Both the position numbers and the translations under genes were made by a program. This document shows positions 60,246 through 64,000 of a stretch of DNA of 64,000 nt, one piece after another. The number at the start of each line of letters is the position of its first letter. Position 1 is the stretch's first letter. The stretch is taken from positions 2,728,001-2,792,000 of the forward strand of contig JAUJPP010000006.1 of assembly GCA_030562195.1 (NCBI GenBank), given 5' to 3'. The stretch comes from Nipponacmea schrenckii (lineage: Eukaryota > Mollusca > Gastropoda > Lottiidae). The notes beneath the pieces are model-generated. The model was not told the origin of the DNA, did no database searches, and saw nothing but the letters and a program-made list of their open reading frames with translations.

Positions 60246-60863
60246 TAGATCTTTACACGCATTGACATAAAGTGAATTATTCATAAACGTAAGAGTCGGA
60301 GTTGAAATATAGAAGATTCAGAATACAGTGCTTCATGTGTTAAAATTTAATTTAGCTTTTTAGAAATAGGACTTTACAGAGGAGCTGGGATTGGGCTTAA
60401 AAAATTGAAAATTAGAAAATAATATCAGAACACCGTTAATGAGTAAGAAGTTGAAATTGGATATGAAATTAGAATGAAATGGTAATGTGTGAATTTTGAA
60501 GTTTACATATAAGAAATGAGACTTTCAAGGAGCTTAATGAAAAGCAATGAAATGGATTGACCAAGATGAAGATGCAGATGAAATCAGAGAAGATCAGAAA
60601 GATAAAGAAAAGAAAATAAAGATGAATAAGAAAAATTCAAGATAGATGACTTTACAAAGATAAAAATGAAGAAAAAGACAATAAAAAGAAAAGAAAAAGA
60701 AAAAAAAAGATGAAATAAGTGAATAAACATAGAGAAAGAGAAATTTTTGAAAAGATTTGAAATTGGCATATATAAGAATATTTCAAGCCATAAAATAATT
60801 TAAGAAAAATAGATCTGATTTTGCAAGAATTTGATGAGTAAGAAAATAGCTGCATTTAAGAAA
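60246..60863. other. Purine-rich low-complexity sequence next to the gap
   Basis: The plus strand is strongly A/G-biased, particularly 60540-60770 (gaaaagaaaa-type runs). Long minus-strand ORFs rich in Phe/Ser/Leu are products of this bias. No gene. Confidence 0.55.
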
Positions 60864-61363
60864 NNNNNNNNNNNNNNNNNNNNNNNNNNNNNNNNNNNNN
60901 NNNNNNNNNNNNNNNNNNNNNNNNNNNNNNNNNNNNNNNNNNNNNNNNNNNNNNNNNNNNNNNNNNNNNNNNNNNNNNNNNNNNNNNNNNNNNNNNNNNN
61001 NNNNNNNNNNNNNNNNNNNNNNNNNNNNNNNNNNNNNNNNNNNNNNNNNNNNNNNNNNNNNNNNNNNNNNNNNNNNNNNNNNNNNNNNNNNNNNNNNNNN
61101 NNNNNNNNNNNNNNNNNNNNNNNNNNNNNNNNNNNNNNNNNNNNNNNNNNNNNNNNNNNNNNNNNNNNNNNNNNNNNNNNNNNNNNNNNNNNNNNNNNNN
61201 NNNNNNNNNNNNNNNNNNNNNNNNNNNNNNNNNNNNNNNNNNNNNNNNNNNNNNNNNNNNNNNNNNNNNNNNNNNNNNNNNNNNNNNNNNNNNNNNNNNN
61301 NNNNNNNNNNNNNNNNNNNNNNNNNNNNNNNNNNNNNNNNNNNNNNNNNNNNNNNNNNNNNNN
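60864..61363. other. Assembly gap, 500 N
   Basis: Exactly 500 undetermined bases, the usual size of a placeholder gap, so the true length is unknown. Frames reported across it carry no information. Confidence 0.99.
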
Positions 61364-62631
61364 TGAAATATCGCAAAATGTAGCCCTTTGATGATCAGAC
61401 CTAAATATTTGATTTAATCGACGTGATACGTAATATTTATTATTTTGAAGGCTATATTTGCGTAAGTCAAAAGGTCGAATTGTCATGATGGTAGTTATAA
61501 ATGTACGCCTTAACATCTATACTAAATGGTGAAATATACACTAGACCTGTCACACGAAATATATCATCTATAAGGAGGGTAGTATAACGAGGAAAGCGGG
61601 AGTGACGAAGATACTAAATAGAGGATGAATTCCGGTTCATGGGAGATAAGCCATTTTTACAATTACTAAGACTACATTCAGTGTTTTACATCCCAGTGAC
61701 TACAAGGACTAAATGCAACTTCCTTATTATCAACACGAAGGCATTCTTATAATCTTTATTGTTTTAAAAATTGAATAGTTTCTTTTTGAAGTATGAAAAT
61801 CTAATACCCGTTTTTTAGAGCATGTTTTATTTTTTTTTTTTTTTTTTTGCTGGTTGAATGGTAGGCCAGGTCTTTCATGCACAACCGTTTAAACTAAGGT
61901 CAGAAGATTTTGTAATGCCGCTCTCGACTGTTAATAACGTAGATGTTGTAACTGTGAGACAAATGATATTAATGACAATTAAATTGTAAATATTCTGATC
62001 TTCATGTTCTCGGAATCGAATCTTCCGGATCTTATGGGCCAATGGAAAAAGCTGATGAACAATGCCTTATTTTGATCAAGTATAACAATGTCAATTGATT
62101 TTTATCTTTTAATACTAGTATAGAAAATAAGCGATAGAAATAGAAATATTATGGCATAATGAATTTACATGAATTGTGTATAATTATTTTATTTTATCAG
62201 GCCAACACTGAGATAATTTTAAAATGATAACATGTTTTAACATACAGATTACAAACCAAAACCATGCGATAATAAAATAATAAACACGTATGATAATAAA
62301 AAAAATTAAGAATCTATTGTGGTATAACACACTTCTTAAGTACAAAGATTAAATTGTTTCAGGTCAAGTCTCATACAATCATTAGAAATGAAATGAAATG
62401 AATGGAGTTTTACGTCCTACTCTTCCCAATTATTAGAAACTATGTATATTTTATTCATGGAAATAATACACACGGAGGTCTTTCACAACCATTTTGAAAA
62501 TCTACCTCGACTTGATTTTTAAATAGGCTATAACATTTCAGGCTTTCAAAATAATGTCATATAACCTGAAAATTCGACTTTTAAATTGGTTGTGATCTAC
62601 ATTTGTGTGAGTTACTTCCATATAAGAACAA
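61364..62631. other. Unique spacer after the gap
   Basis: AT-rich. A T18 run lies near 61830. A gaaatgaaatgaaatgaatggagttttacgtcctac stretch (62387-62422) looks like a dispersed repeat that I associate with gastropod genomes, from memory and not firmly. No gene supported. Confidence 0.45.
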
Positions 62632-62732
62632 GGCGTTGTTTCGTATTGTCACGCGTTGTTTCGTATTGTCACTCGTTGTTTCGTATTGTCACTCGTTGTT
62701 TCGTATTGTCACGCGTTGTTTCATAGTGTCAC
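62632..62732. repeat. 20-bp tandem repeat, five copies
   Basis: Five units of cgttgtttcgtattgtcact with c/t variation in the cac(g/t)cg junction. The last copy decays at catagtgtcacg. Confidence 0.92.
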
Positions 62733-63021
62733 GATATGTGCTTCGTATGATAGTCTAAAAGATTATTAAGAGCATAATTCTTAGTAATGTTTATACAAAG
62801 TTATATAGTTAAATGTTTCAATCTAATCAATAAATCAATAAATGTATATTATTAATTTATCATTATAATTTTCTTACATGTACAAGTGCATCTTACAATG
62901 AAATATACATTTTAGAATACATACGGATACAAAGACAATAAAGTAAATATTTTTGGTATTAAATATAGATAGATATAGCTCAAAATGATGGAATGTTTCC
63001 GAACGAAAGCTGTAGTTCATC
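62733..63021. other. Short AT-rich spacer
   Basis: Unique sequence between two arrays. No feature is recognised. Confidence 0.4.
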
Positions 63022-64000
63022 GCTAAAGATACAAATACAAGATACAAATACATGTAGACATACTAGAATGTAGCTAAAATCATCACTAGACGATTCAAGA
63101 TAATACAAATACATGTAGAAATACTAGAATGTAGCTAAAATCATCACTAGACGATTCAAGATAATACAAATACATGTAGAAATACTAGAATGTAGCTAAA
63201 ATCATCACTAGACGATTCAAGATAATACAAACACATGTAGAAATACTAGAATGTAGCTAAAATCATCACTAGACGATTCAAGATAATACAAATACATGTA
63301 GAAATACTAGAATGTAGCTAAAATCATCACTAGACAATTCAAGATAATACAAACACATGTAGAAATACTAGAATGTAGCTAAAATCATCACTAGACGATT
63401 CAAGATAATACAAATACATGTAGAAATACTAGAATGTAGCTAAAATCATCACTAGACAATTCAAGATAATACAAACACATGTAGAAATACTAGAATGTAG
63501 CTAAAATCATCACTAGACAATTCAAGATAATACAAATACATGTAGAAATACTAGAATGTAGCTAAAATCATCACTAGACGATTCAAGATAATACAAATAC
63601 ATGTAGAAATACTAGAATGTAGCTAAAATCATCACTAGACGATTCAAGATAATACAAATACATGTAGAAATACTAGAATGTAGCTAAAATCATCAGTAGA
63701 CGATTCAAGATAATACAAATACATGTAGAAATACTAGAATGTAGCTAAAATCATCACTAGACAATTCAAGATAATACAAACACATGTAGAAATACTAGAA
63801 TGTAGCTAAAATCATCACTAGACGATTCAAGATAATACAAATACATGTAGAAATACTAGAATGTAGCTAAAATCATCACTAGACGATTCAAGATAATACA
63901 AATACATGTAGAAATACTAGAATGTAGCTAAAATCATCACTAGACGATTCAAGATAATACAAATACATGTAGAAATACTAGAATGTAGCTAAAATCATCA
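63022..64000. repeat. 61-bp tandem array, open at the window end
   Basis: About 16 units of 61 bp: acgattcaagataatacaaa, tacatgtagaaatactagaa, tgtagctaaaatcatcacta, g. Paired variants (gacgattc/gacaattc and caaatac/caaacac) alternate in part, suggesting higher-order units. The array continues past base 64000. Confidence 0.96.

Noticed and set aside
60783..61516. Three ORFs of 186-238 aa across the gap
   Set aside because: They consist mainly of undetermined residues from the 500-N placeholder.
1..64000. tRNA, rRNA, bacterial-type operons, riboswitches or terminators
   Set aside because: None could be supported on either strand. The gene structure is that of an animal nuclear genome.

Overview
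The window is eukaryotic, animal-type DNA: AT-rich, with GT-AG introns, and most genes split into exons of 50-340 bp. A mollusc, perhaps a gastropod, is the best guess. The support is TTAGGG-type interstitial telomere repeats, a recurring AAGGGAGCTAACTCC-like motif that I associate with mollusc genomes, Penelope-like and Ty3/gypsy retroelements, and very heavy minisatellite content. The species cannot be fixed from the sequence alone.

Layout. Positions 1-5000 hold a 19-bp array, a 63-bp array and dispersed-repeat debris. Positions 5024-9445 form a duplicated block: a 45-bp array plus a 530-bp flank occurs twice, and a truncated DDE-transposase-like gene lies between the copies. The second flank runs straight into the 3' end of a complete nine-exon gene on the minus strand (9452-13265). 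I reconstruct this as peroxisomal sarcosine/pipecolate oxidase (PIPOX-like, 412 aa, ending in the peroxisomal signal AKL). Positions 13.3-19.5 kb are mostly non-coding and include a 37-bp array. At 19583-20206 there is a small single-exon ORF (207 aa) of unknown function.

The centre of the window holds two immunoglobulin-superfamily receptor genes transcribed away from each other. The minus-strand gene (21937-35110) encodes a signal peptide, three Ig-like domains, one membrane span and a tail with two ITIM-like tyrosine motifs. It has a one-base homopolymer frameshift in the first Ig exon, and its intron after the membrane exon holds a 6.5-kb array of 53-bp repeats. The plus-strand gene (46833-56273) encodes a signal peptide, two Ig-like domains, one FN3 domain, a Thr/Pro stalk, one membrane span and a short tail with a YENM (YxxM/YxN) motif. 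Its long intron has collected a 94-bp satellite, a decayed Ty3/gypsy fragment and a 39-bp minisatellite. Between the two genes lie a 57-bp array, a short telomere-like tract, a 5.3-kb array of 35-bp monomers and an 86-bp array. The pair resembles a cell-surface recognition locus with one tail of inhibitory type and one of activating or adaptor type. This is inferred from motifs only.

Positions 56.6-64 kb are repeat-dominated: a ~50-bp array split by a hairpin-rich insert, a decayed Penelope-like reverse transcriptase fragment, a degenerate telomere-like tract, a 500-base assembly gap, and a 61-bp array running off the window end. About a third of the window is tandem repeat, from more than fifteen apparently unrelated families.
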